Shown: piece after piece, positions 1 through 7,554 of the stretch
Numbering within the stretch: position 1 is the first letter of the stretch
Layout: every line of letters begins with the position of its first letter
DNA from: an uncultured Lachnospiraceae bacterium
GTDB lineage: Bacteria; Bacillota; Clostridia; Lachnospirales; Lachnospiraceae
DNA: 57,456 nucleotides
Direction: 5' to 3'
NCBI GenBank assembly: GCA_910588535.1
Contig: CAJUOO010000012.1
Location: 1 to 57,456 of the forward strand
Translations under genes and position numbers: made by a program
Notes under the pieces: model-generated
The model's database searches: none
The model's input: only the letters and a program-made list of their open reading frames with translations
What the model was told of the DNA's origin: nothing

Positions 1-1
1 A

Positions 2-349
2 ACCGGGGAAAGATTTGAGGACGGTTCGCACATACTGTATGTAAATGGCGCTTATCGTGGAGATACGCCAGTTGGGAAGCTAATGCATGACTTTTCCTGT
101 ACAGATGCAGCGGATATGTACTATGGGATATTGGCAGATAGGGTGAGATTTTTTAAAGAGAGCAAGGAGGGAATCGAAATTATGTGCCGAGCTATGGAGG
201 ATATGAGGAATCAGACATTGAAAGAAGGAATGAAAGAGGTTGCGCTTCGTATGTTGGCAGCTGGCAAATACGCCTTAGAGGAAATTGTTAATATTTCAGG
301 ACTTTCTCTTGAAGAAGTCAAACAACTGAAAGCTGATAGAAGTGTATAG
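2..349 (+). CDS. C-terminal part of an Rpn-family nuclease/putative transposase (5' end outside window)
   Basis: The frame is open from base 2, so the gene begins upstream of the window and only about 115 C-terminal residues are visible. The residues FEDGSHILYVNGAYRG, then a Met-His-Asp-Phe-x-Cys block and a GILADRVRFFKE block, are typical of the C-terminal half of PD-(D/E)XK 'Rpn/transposase' proteins common in Lachnospiraceae. These are thought to be recombination-promoting nucleases; the catalytic core itself is not in view. The last third (EGMKEVALRMLAAGKYALEEI...LSLEEVKQLK) is the usual helical tail of the family. A perfect hairpin terminator follows 10 bases after the stop. Family assignment is by pattern recognition; whether the complete gene is intact cannot be judged here. 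Confidence 0.75.
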   Translation, partial: TGERFEDGSHILYVNGAYRGDTPVGKLMHDFSCTDAADMYYGILADRVRFFKESKEGIEIMCRAMEDMRNQTLKEGMKEVALRMLAAGKYALEEIVNISGLSLEEVKQLKADRSV

Positions 350-359
350 ACAGAGTTTT

Positions 360-403
360 AGAGCCGGGAATTCCCAAAGACAGGTTCCCGGCTCTATTTT
401 TTT
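360..403 (+). terminator. Rho-independent terminator
   Basis: An 11-bp perfect inverted repeat (AGAGCCGGGAA at 360-370 with TTCCCGGCTCT at 385-395) is followed by ATTTTTTTG. It ends the Rpn-type gene. Confidence 0.9.
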
Positions 404-577
404 GCCCTGAAAGATAAATTTTTTCTGCATGTAATTAAAATGTTCTTTGCAAAACGTCACTGAAATAACATGTAATTTTTTTAGTGATAAATATATTTAT
501 TTTCGTTGTCTTTTTGTTGTTATTTTATTGTTAGAATGATTTTACTTTAAATAACAAAAAGAAAGGAAGCGTTTGGT

Positions 578-1663
578 ATGAAGGTGATTGTCAGGCAGGA
601 GTTTAGGAATGGTCTGAGAAATCCAATTTTATGGGCGGGACTAGTTTTTATTTTTCTTGGACTTTTTCAGATCTTATCTCCATATTTATCACTTCATTAT
701 TTTTCTGAGGAGGAGTTTGCAAGACTTGAGGATATGGATATGGAGTATTTAGGAGATGCTGATGTGATGGATGGCTATATTCCCGCGACGAAGGAGGAAC
801 AGAGAAGGGTGATATATCAGCAGATATATCAGCTCTTTATAGAAGAAGGCTACCCGGAGGACAAAGCAGAGGAGATGACGGAGGAGATAGCAAAGAAGGA
901 GTTAGATGAGAATGAGCTGGAGGTTTATTTAGTGGAAAATTATCCATTTTATGATGCTTATTATGGTATATCTTACTATTTTGGGCTTGATATTCGAAAA
1001 GGCACAAGGGAGGAGGTAAATGCTTATATACAACAAAAGCTGGAGGAGCATCCATTTTCATGGTATTTTGCAAGAAAATTTGCAGATTTTTCTGGTTTGT
1101 TTTTTAGTTTTTTTTCAGCGATCTTGCTTGCCTTTTTGTATATCAGGGATACCAAGAGGGATATGTACGAACTTTTGCACACAAAGCCTATTAAAGCGGC
1201 GGAGTATATTGGCGGAAAGATTCTGGGAGGCTTTTTTATACTTATATTTGTTCTTGCCATCCTGATTGCTGTGTTTGAGGTTTTGTGTATAATGGCAGGA
1301 AACAGTGCGGGTCTTCCGGTAGATCTTATGGATATTCCGGCAGCGGCACTTATGTATGTTATTCCAAATATCCTTTTGATTGCCTGCGTGTATACGATCG
1401 TCGCTGTTATATTTAAGTCCCCTTTTCCGGGAGTGCCACTTTTATTTTTGCATATAGTGTATTCCAATATGGGAAGTGTTGGAGCAGATGGCAGATATGG
1501 ATATTATGGAAGACCGCTTGCTATCATGGTACGTTTTCCGGGTGATCTGTTGGATGTCGCGCCTCCGCCTATGGCACTTTTAAATCAATGCTTTGTTATA
1601 GTGGCTTCTGTGGTTCTTTTTGGCTTGTCAGCTATGCTGTGGAAGAGGAGGCAGATGTATTGA
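578..1663 (+). CDS. ABC-2 type transporter permease, first subunit
   Basis: A 361-residue membrane protein. Hydrophobic segments lie near residues 17-36, 165-190, 213-240, 255-275 and 335-355. A long acidic, probably extracytoplasmic, region separates the first segment from the rest (about residues 45-150, many Glu/Asp). This is the shape of ABC-2 permeases with one N-terminal helix and a large outer loop. AAGGAAG lies upstream of the ATG. It overlaps the second permease by a few bases and is followed by a matching ATPase at 2359, so the three genes probably form one exporter. The substrate is unknown; nearby sequence gives no clue. Confidence 0.75.
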   Translation: MKVIVRQEFRNGLRNPILWAGLVFIFLGLFQILSPYLSLHYFSEEEFARLEDMDMEYLGDADVMDGYIPATKEEQRRVIYQQIYQLFIEEGYPEDKAEEMTEEIAKKELDENELEVYLVENYPFYDAYYGISYYFGLDIRKGTREEVNAYIQQKLEEHPFSWYFARKFADFSGLFFSFFSAILLAFLYIRDTKRDMYELLHTKPIKAAEYIGGKILGGFFILIFVLAILIAVFEVLCIMAGNSAGLPVDLMDIPAAALMYVIPNILLIACVYTIVAVIFKSPFPGVPLLFLHIVYSNMGSVGADGRYGYYGRPLAIMVRFPGDLLDVAPPPMALLNQCFVIVASVVLFGLSAMLWKRRQMY

Positions 1664-2331
1664 AGAATGTTTTAAGGCAGTTTTACTATGAGAGAAAGAT
1701 TTGTCTGCCATCTTATAAAATAATCTGTTCTCTCTGTTTTATTGTGCTTTTGGGGCTGGTGCGAGGAATCAGCCGTACAGGAGAGATTGGAATTGTGCTG
1801 GATACCTCCATGCCAATCTTGGCTATTATGTTCTGTGCCGATCTATATGAGATGGAGTACAGCGGAAAGAAATGGGAGATATTCTGCCTGTATTCGGTCA
1901 ATAAAAGAATAGATGTTTTGCGGAAAAGATTGTGTATACAGATTGTGTATCTGTGGATGGCAACGATAGCTGGGTATACTTGTTTTTTCTGGCAGCGTGC
2001 GAGCGGGATAGAGGGGATCTCTGACTGGACTTTTTTTGCAGTGTCCATGGTTGCCACGGCGGTGTCAATCGCATTTTTTGGCGTGTTTTCTGTGACAGTT
2101 GCCACAGCCGGGAAAAATAGCTGGTATGGTATGGGGATTTCTTTTCTATTATGGCTTATGCTAAATTCCAAACAGGGGGAGAAAATATTAGGAAAATTCA
2201 ACTTGTTTGCTTTCTCTTTTCGGAATATCGAAGCAGTGAATGAGATGGGATGGATGTGTGGGAAGGGTGTGGCAGTATTGTTGATGGTTGGGATGCTTGC
2301 AGTGCTGCCAAGTATAATAAAAAGGAGATAA
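1660..2331 (+). CDS. ABC-2 type transporter permease, second subunit (TTG start)
   Basis: A 223-residue hydrophobic protein with about six predicted membrane segments. I start it at the TTG at 1660, because AGGAGG at 1646-1651 sits eight bases upstream and the TTG overlaps the stop of the previous permease (TTGA). That arrangement is typical of translational coupling. A longer reading from ATG 1588 lies inside the upstream gene and has no ribosome binding site. The N-terminus (LKNVLRQFYYERKICLPSYK) is basic and cytoplasmic. It probably pairs with the 578 permease and the 2359 ATPase. No closer family can be named from the sequence. Confidence 0.7.
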   Translation: MKNVLRQFYYERKICLPSYKIICSLCFIVLLGLVRGISRTGEIGIVLDTSMPILAIMFCADLYEMEYSGKKWEIFCLYSVNKRIDVLRKRLCIQIVYLWMATIAGYTCFFWQRASGIEGISDWTFFAVSMVATAVSIAFFGVFSVTVATAGKNSWYGMGISFLLWLMLNSKQGEKILGKFNLFAFSFRNIEAVNEMGWMCGKGVAVLLMVGMLAVLPSIIKRR

Positions 2332-2358
2332 TTGTGCGGAAAGAGAGGTTCTTATAAT

Positions 2359-3237
2359 ATGAAAGTGGAACTTAAGGATGTGACAGTGGAATTTAAAAAT
2401 GGAGTACGTGCGGTGGATCATGTAAATCTCGAATTTAGGGAAGGCATCTATGGGTTGCTTGGCGAGAATGGTGCGGGGAAGACGACTTTGATGCGCGTGC
2501 TTACCACGATTATCAAGCCTTCTGGCGGTGAGGTCAGAGTGAATCAGGTTGGCTATGAGGAGAGGAATTATGAGATACTGAAAAAGAAAATCGGATATTT
2601 GCCACAGGAGCTTACATTATATCCGAATCTAAATGTGAGGGAATGTCTGGATTATATGGGTGGGCTATGTGGTGTCCCCAAAGGAGAATGTAGAAAAAGA
2701 ATTGATTATTACCTTGAGAGAACCAGTCTGGCAGAACATCAGAAAAAGAAGCTGCGCCAGCTCTCTGGCGGAATGAAGCGGAGGGTGGGCCTAATTCAGG
2801 CGCTGCTTCATGAGCCAGAGTTGTTAATTGTGGATGAGCCTACCACGGGGCTTGATCCAGAAGAGAGGATTCGGATACGAAATTTGTTGGTAGATTTCTC
2901 AAGGGATCGAATGGTGTTATTTTCTACTCATGTGGTGGAGGATCTTGCAGCGACCTGCAGCAGTCTTTCTATTATGAAAAAAGGGGTCTTTCTCTATAGT
3001 GGTACTGTTACGGAATTGATGAGGAAGACAGAAGGACATGTGTGGGCAGGTGTCGTAAAAAATGAGCAAGAGGCAAAAGAGTTGGAAAAGAAGTATTATG
3101 TTTCATCGAAGTTATATGTGGAAGAGGGATTGAAACTTCGCATTATCAGCAAAGGTAAGCCAGAGATTCCGTGTAAGTTAGCAGAGGCAACCTTGGAAGA
3201 TGCATATATGATGGTTAGTACTGCATTGATTAACTGA
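2359..3237 (+). CDS. ABC transporter ATP-binding protein
   Basis: A 292-residue ABC ATPase that powers the two preceding permeases. Walker A is GENGAGKT (about residues 35-42), the Q-loop follows in LPQELTLYP, the signature is LSGGMKRR, Walker B is LLIVDEP followed by TTGLDP, and the switch His is in STHVVEDL. The start is ATG 2359, with AGAGAGG about ten bases upstream and the canonical MKVELKDVTVEF beginning. An in-frame TTG at 2332 follows AAGGAGATAA but is spaced too tightly. The C-terminal ~80 residues after the switch region form the extra domain usual in ABC-2 drug or peptide exporters. All catalytic residues look intact. Confidence 0.85.
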   Translation: MKVELKDVTVEFKNGVRAVDHVNLEFREGIYGLLGENGAGKTTLMRVLTTIIKPSGGEVRVNQVGYEERNYEILKKKIGYLPQELTLYPNLNVRECLDYMGGLCGVPKGECRKRIDYYLERTSLAEHQKKKLRQLSGGMKRRVGLIQALLHEPELLIVDEPTTGLDPEERIRIRNLLVDFSRDRMVLFSTHVVEDLAATCSSLSIMKKGVFLYSGTVTELMRKTEGHVWAGVVKNEQEAKELEKKYYVSSKLYVEEGLKLRIISKGKPEIPCKLAEATLEDAYMMVSTALIN

Positions 3238-3305
3238 TATATTTGTGATATGCTTGCATAAAGTAGGCTATACCATGGCCAAAAACGACAGAAAAGAGGG
3301 GAACT

Positions 3306-4685
3306 ATGCAGGCTTCACAAAATCACACACAGACAAAGAAAACGTCCCATATTAAGGATATGACGGCGGGGAATCCTTATTCCTTAATGCTTGGTTTTGC
3401 TTTGCCGGTATTTTTTAGTCAGGTATTTCAGCAGCTATATAATACGGCAGATGCATGGATAGTGGGGAAATTTTTGGGAACGAACGCGCTTGCCGCTGTC
3501 ACTTCATCGGGAACACTTATTTTTCTTATGATTAGTTTCTTTATGGGGATTGCAATGGGAGGAGGCGTGGTGATTTCCCGCTATTTTGGAGCGGGAGATC
3601 AAGAACAGGTGTCCCGTGCGATCCACACAGTGCTTGCATTTGGCATAGTGAGTGGTTTGATTCTCACAGTGGTCGGTGTGATCTGCACCCCGATCTTTCT
3701 TGTTTGGATGCAGACAGATCCAGAGGTAATGCCGGAGGCGGTGGAATATTTTCGTTATTATTTTCTTGGTGCTCTTGCGATGGTAATGTATAATATCTGC
3801 CGCAGCGTGATGAACGCTCTGGGTGACAGCAGACGACCTCTGTATTATCTGATATTTTCATCTGTGCTCAATGTGGTGCTGGATCTTTTATTTATCGCAG
3901 TGTTTCATCAGGGAGTCTGGGCTGCTGCCACGGCAACAGTGATATCACAGGCAGCTAGTGTGGTGTTATGTATGGCACATCTTTTGCGAAAGGGAAATAT
4001 CTTTACTGTAGAATGGAAAAAAATTCGCTTTCATAAAGCCATGCTCTCAGAAATTATTCGCTATGGCTTTCCTTCTGGTGTACAAAATTCTGTAATTGGC
4101 TTTGCCAATGTAATTGTACAGTCTCAGATCAATTCTTTTGGAAAGCTTGCTATGGCTGCTTACGGCACACATGCAAAAATTGAGGGCTTTGCATTTTTGC
4201 CGATCACCAGCTTTAATATGGCAAGTACTACTTTTATCAGCCAGAATCTTGGAGCAAAACAGTATGATCGAGCAAAAAAGGGGGCACGTTTTAGCATATA
4301 CGCGGCGGTGCTTCTCGCGGAGGCGACGGGAGTGTTCTATTATATCTTTGCAGGGCAGATGGTTGGCTTGTTTGATCAGACGCCCGGCGTGATAGCACTT
4401 GGCATAAAACAGGCACATACAGTGGCATTGTTCTATTTTCTTCTGGCCTTTTCCCACTCGATAGCAGCGGTATGTCGGGGTGCTGGGAAGGCATTTGTTC
4501 CCATGTGCATTATGCTGTCAGTGTGGTGTGTGGTGAGAATTGCCTACATTATGCTGGTGATGAATATAACAGGTGAGATTGGACATATTTATTGGGCATA
4601 CCCAATCACATGGGGAATCAGCTCTGTGATCTATCTGATTTATTATCTAAAATCAGACTGGGTACATGGATTTGAGAAAAAATGA
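3306..4685 (+). CDS. MATE family multidrug efflux transporter
   Basis: A 459-residue protein with about twelve membrane segments. The features of the NorM/DinF branch are present: an N-terminal PYSLMLGFALPVFFSQVFQQLYN block, AWIVGKFLG, and a matching second-half motif (GVQNSVIGFANVIVQSQINSFG). MATE proteins exchange cationic drugs or metabolites for Na+ or H+ at the cytoplasmic membrane. GAGGGG lies seven bases upstream of the ATG. It is 69 bases downstream of the ABC ATPase gene with no clear terminator between them, so co-transcription is possible. The transported substrate cannot be inferred. Confidence 0.9.
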   Translation: MQASQNHTQTKKTSHIKDMTAGNPYSLMLGFALPVFFSQVFQQLYNTADAWIVGKFLGTNALAAVTSSGTLIFLMISFFMGIAMGGGVVISRYFGAGDQEQVSRAIHTVLAFGIVSGLILTVVGVICTPIFLVWMQTDPEVMPEAVEYFRYYFLGALAMVMYNICRSVMNALGDSRRPLYYLIFSSVLNVVLDLLFIAVFHQGVWAAATATVISQAASVVLCMAHLLRKGNIFTVEWKKIRFHKAMLSEIIRYGFPSGVQNSVIGFANVIVQSQINSFGKLAMAAYGTHAKIEGFAFLPITSFNMASTTFISQNLGAKQYDRAKKGARFSIYAAVLLAEATGVFYYIFAGQMVGLFDQTPGVIALGIKQAHTVALFYFLLAFSHSIAAVCRGAGKAFVPMCIMLSVWCVVRIAYIMLVMNITGEIGHIYWAYPITWGISSVIYLIYYLKSDWVHGFEKK

Positions 4686-4762
4686 GTAGAATATGACAAA
4701 AGATGTCAGAAAATCTGCAATGTATGCTGGTAAGCTCTATAAAAGATGGTTTTTTGTTATGA

Positions 4763-4768
4763 TATAAT
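4763..4768 (+). promoter_or_regulatory. Extended -10 promoter element
   Basis: TGATATAAT is an extended -10 (TATAAT at 4763-4768) with no good -35. It lies 33 bases before the degenerate ABC ATPase gene. Confidence 0.5.
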
Positions 4769-4800
4769 AGCAAAAAATGTAAGGAGAAAATACCATAAAG

Positions 4801-5877
4801 ATGAGCTTAATTATAATCCAACATCTAAAAAAGGAATATAAAAATAACACGCCGCTTGTAGATATTAATGCAGAGATTCAAAAGGGTGAGGTAATTTCAG
4901 TGATAGGTCCACATGGCAGCGGGAAAAGTACATTGCTTCGATGTATAAACCGGCTGGAGATGCCCACCTCAGGGAAAATATGGATTGAGGGAACGAATAT
5001 AGTGAGGAAGGATGTATATATGCCTGCCATGAGGCGGAAAGTGGGCATGATGTCCGGGAATTTCCGTCTGTTTTCCCACCTGACTGTAGTAGAAAACCTA
5101 GTCTGTGCGCCGATGGAACTATTAAAGATTCCAAAACAGGAGGCATACAGGCGTGGTCTGGAGTTATTGCATAAGGTGGGCCTATTAAAGCAGGCATATG
5201 TATATCCCGACGAGCTGTCCAAGGGGCAGAGGCACAGGGCGATGATAGCGAGGACACTTGCGATGGAACCAGAGATTGTACTGTTTGATGATCTGGATCA
5301 GGGACTTGATCCTGCCTCTTCTGGAGAAGTGATTGCCGTGTTAAAAAGACTTGTGAGTGACGGGTTGACCATGCTTATTGCCACACATAATATGCAGCTT
5401 GTAAGTGAAGTGTCAAGCCGAGTTTTCTATATGGATCTGGGAATTATCTATGAGCAGGGAACACCAGAGCAGATATTGAAGCAGCCTCTTAGGGAGAGAA
5501 CAAAAGACTTTGTCTCTCATCACAGGACATTTCATGTGGAGGCAGACTGCAAAAGCTTTGACTATCCAACATGTATCACACAACTGGAAGAATTTGGACG
5601 AAAATGGCAGCTCTCCCAAAAACAAATCTCTGCAATGCAATATCTTCTATATGAGATGTTTGTAAAGAGACTTCCCACAGCGGGATTTTTAGAGGGAAAG
5701 CTTGATGTGGAGTATGTGGGGGACAATATGGCACAGATGTATTTTTTTTACAGTGGAAAAGAATATAGACCCTTTTGCGAAGAGGAGCACACAGCAGATA
5801 CAGAGATAGGAAAGATGTTAAAAAAGGTGGAGTATGGATTTTTGGATGGGGTAAATTTGTTGATCTGCAAGATATAA
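4801..5877 (+). CDS. ABC-type ATP-binding protein with degenerate motifs and a C-terminal extension
   Basis: 358 residues. Residues 1-235 are an ABC ATPase most like polar-amino-acid uptake ATPases (GlnQ/ArtP type). Walker A is GPHGSGKST (intact), the signature reads LSKGQ instead of LSGGQ, and Walker B is LFDDLDQGLDP, with Asp where the catalytic Glu normally sits. The Q-loop region (GMMSGNFRLF) has also lost the usual glutamine. About 115 further residues follow that ABC ATPases lack. Their E-rich helix and alternating strands (GKLDVEYVGDNM, MYFFYSGKEYRPF) vaguely recall GHKL-type ATPases, without the usual N-box. No permease or binding protein is adjacent. AAGGAG is 14 bases from the ATG, which is long; an ATA codon six bases upstream would be better spaced. 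It may regulate rather than transport. Confidence 0.7.
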   Translation: MSLIIIQHLKKEYKNNTPLVDINAEIQKGEVISVIGPHGSGKSTLLRCINRLEMPTSGKIWIEGTNIVRKDVYMPAMRRKVGMMSGNFRLFSHLTVVENLVCAPMELLKIPKQEAYRRGLELLHKVGLLKQAYVYPDELSKGQRHRAMIARTLAMEPEIVLFDDLDQGLDPASSGEVIAVLKRLVSDGLTMLIATHNMQLVSEVSSRVFYMDLGIIYEQGTPEQILKQPLRERTKDFVSHHRTFHVEADCKSFDYPTCITQLEEFGRKWQLSQKQISAMQYLLYEMFVKRLPTAGFLEGKLDVEYVGDNMAQMYFFYSGKEYRPFCEEEHTADTEIGKMLKKVEYGFLDGVNLLICKI

Positions 5878-5892
5878 AGAGTTTATAAGGAG

Positions 5893-5919
5893 TTCCTGCC
5901 ATAAAGGTGGGAATTTTTT
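5893..5919 (+). terminator. Rho-independent terminator
   Basis: An 8-bp stem (TTCCTGCC with GGTGGGAA, two G-U pairs), a five-base loop and six Ts, 15 bases after the ATPase stop. Confidence 0.75.
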
Positions 5920-5961
5920 ACTATATGGATAAGAAGAGTGGTATAGTGAGATGTGCCTCTC

Positions 5962-5990
5962 TCGACATAAGGAGCAATCTATGCTATAAT
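5962..5990 (+). promoter_or_regulatory. Sigma-A promoter of the 6-11 kb operon
   Basis: TCGACA (5962-5967), a 17-base spacer, then TATAAT (5985-5990) preceded by TGC. It drives the 6031 gene and probably TatD, PepF and the ASKHA gene behind it. Confidence 0.75.
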
Positions 5991-6030
5991 TGGGAAAGAA
6001 AATGTAGCCTGATATAAGGAGAGAAAACGG

Positions 6031-6711
6031 ATGAGTAATTTTGCGTACACTGTTGTGATAAGTGATAATTTTGAGATTAAATCTTGCCGAAGCATTGATT
6101 GTTTTATAAAGAGCATGGATTTGCCTGAGAAAGAGGCGGCGGAGGAGTTTCGCGGCATGATCAGAAGCTATATTAAGACCAGTATAGACCGCGGCAAGGA
6201 GCTTAGCGAAAATCTGAGAACTGCGACTTTGCCGCAGGAGTTTGAGGAATGGTTTTATTTTTCTAATACAGTAATTATGAAGCTGAAAATCCGGCATCAA
6301 AATCCGGTTATAGAGTTTGCTGAGGTGCCGGTTATGGATGCCATCAGCCCTTGCTTGGTGTTGGCAAGTGAGAGCAAGATTCCTGATTATATAGCAGCGC
6401 GCTCGATAAAGTATCTAAGCGTGGAGAGTAATTTTGAGAAAATTTTGGGTTCATCAGGGTTTAAGCGCAGGCTGCCGATGGAGATGCTGCTTAATTTTAC
6501 CGGGCTGCTTGACAGTATGCTGTACCGGATCTGCACGGAGGAGAAGAAGTATTATTCACATGAGTGGTATCGTGAGGTAATGCAGTATTATATGGATATA
6601 GCAGGGACGACGGAGGTAGTGGACAGCGGAGATCTGCTGGAGTATTTGGGGAGGAGCATCTGTATTGCAAAGAGGTATCTGGAGGGCAGAGCTTCTTTTA
6701 AGCTGGATTGA
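6031..6711 (+). CDS. Conserved-looking hypothetical cytoplasmic protein
   Basis: 226 residues with no signal peptide, membrane segment or motif that I recognise. The protein is mixed alpha/beta and charged. The N-terminal half contains a long Glu/Lys-rich helix (about residues 35-75); the C-terminal half is rich in Tyr and Met (YYSHEWYREVMQYYMDI). AAGGAG lies ten bases upstream of the ATG, behind a good promoter. It is the first gene of a tightly packed run, 25 bases before the TatD-family gene. Genes upstream of tatD are often housekeeping, but no function can be assigned here. Confidence 0.7.
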   Translation: MSNFAYTVVISDNFEIKSCRSIDCFIKSMDLPEKEAAEEFRGMIRSYIKTSIDRGKELSENLRTATLPQEFEEWFYFSNTVIMKLKIRHQNPVIEFAEVPVMDAISPCLVLASESKIPDYIAARSIKYLSVESNFEKILGSSGFKRRLPMEMLLNFTGLLDSMLYRICTEEKKYYSHEWYREVMQYYMDIAGTTEVVDSGDLLEYLGRSICIAKRYLEGRASFKLD

Positions 6712-6736
6712 AGGGCAGAGGGGATGAGAGTAAGGT

Positions 6737-7531
6737 ATGCAGATCCGTTATTATGATATTGGGTTAAATTTATTTTGCAGACAGTTCCCTGATCCAGAAA
6801 AAATTATCCGGGAGGCAAAAGAGGCGGGAGTGGCGTGTATTTTGACCGGGACGGACAGGGAAGAGAATAAAAGAATAGATGTTTTTGTGAAGAATCATGA
6901 GGTGTATGGAACAGCAGGAATCCATCCGCATAATGCAGACTCAGCAAGACAGGAGGATTTTGATCAGATCCAAAGACTTGTGAAGGAAAATAAAAGAATA
7001 GTTGCGGTCGGGGAATGTGGGCTTGATTTTGACCGCATGTTTTCGACAAGGGAAAATCAGATTCGATGTTTGGAGAAACATATTGTTCTAGCTAGGGAGC
7101 TTGACAAGCCACTCTTTCTCCATGAGCGCAGTGCGGCGGATGTATTTATAAAAAGAATGAAAAAGCACCCAGATCTATGCAAAAAATCAGTGGTTCATTG
7201 TTTTACTGGTGGAAGGACGGTGCTGGAACAGTATCTTTCTATGGGCTTTTCTATCGGTATTACTGGCTGGATCTGTGATGATCGCCGTGCGAGGGAACTT
7301 AGGGATGCCGTTCGCATCATTCCTCTTGACCGAGTTTTGGTGGAGACGGACGCACCTTATCTGACACCGAGGAATGTGCCGGGACTTGAAAGGAATAATG
7401 TTCCGCAGAATATTGTATATGTGGTCAGGGAGCTTGCCAGATATATGGGGGTTTCCGAGGAGGAGCTTACAGAGCACGCAAGGAAGAATACAGAGAGAAT
7501 CTTTGGCATTTCTTCTGATGTGATAGAATAA
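6737..7531 (+). CDS. TatD family metal-dependent hydrolase
   Basis: 264 residues covering the whole TIM-barrel metallohydrolase family. The N-terminus reads DIGLNL, as in Escherichia coli TatD, rather than the HxH of YcfH-type members. Metal and catalytic positions are visible as GIHPH, AVGECGLDFD, LFLHER, VVHCFTGG and VETDAPYLTP. Family members are Mg-dependent 3'-5' DNA exonucleases or DNases in repair and turnover. The gap to PepF is 23 bases, so the genes are likely one transcript. A later GTG or ATG start would remove the DIGLNL strand, so the ATG at 6737 is preferred. Confidence 0.92.
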   Translation: MQIRYYDIGLNLFCRQFPDPEKIIREAKEAGVACILTGTDREENKRIDVFVKNHEVYGTAGIHPHNADSARQEDFDQIQRLVKENKRIVAVGECGLDFDRMFSTRENQIRCLEKHIVLARELDKPLFLHERSAADVFIKRMKKHPDLCKKSVVHCFTGGRTVLEQYLSMGFSIGITGWICDDRRARELRDAVRIIPLDRVLVETDAPYLTPRNVPGLERNNVPQNIVYVVRELARYMGVSEEELTEHARKNTERIFGISSDVIE

Positions 7532-7554
7532 TTTAAGGAAGGAAAGGAATTGAA

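Noticed and set aside
4694..4708. Inverted repeat TGACA/TGTCA after the MATE gene as a terminator
   Set aside because: The stem is five base pairs and no T-run follows.
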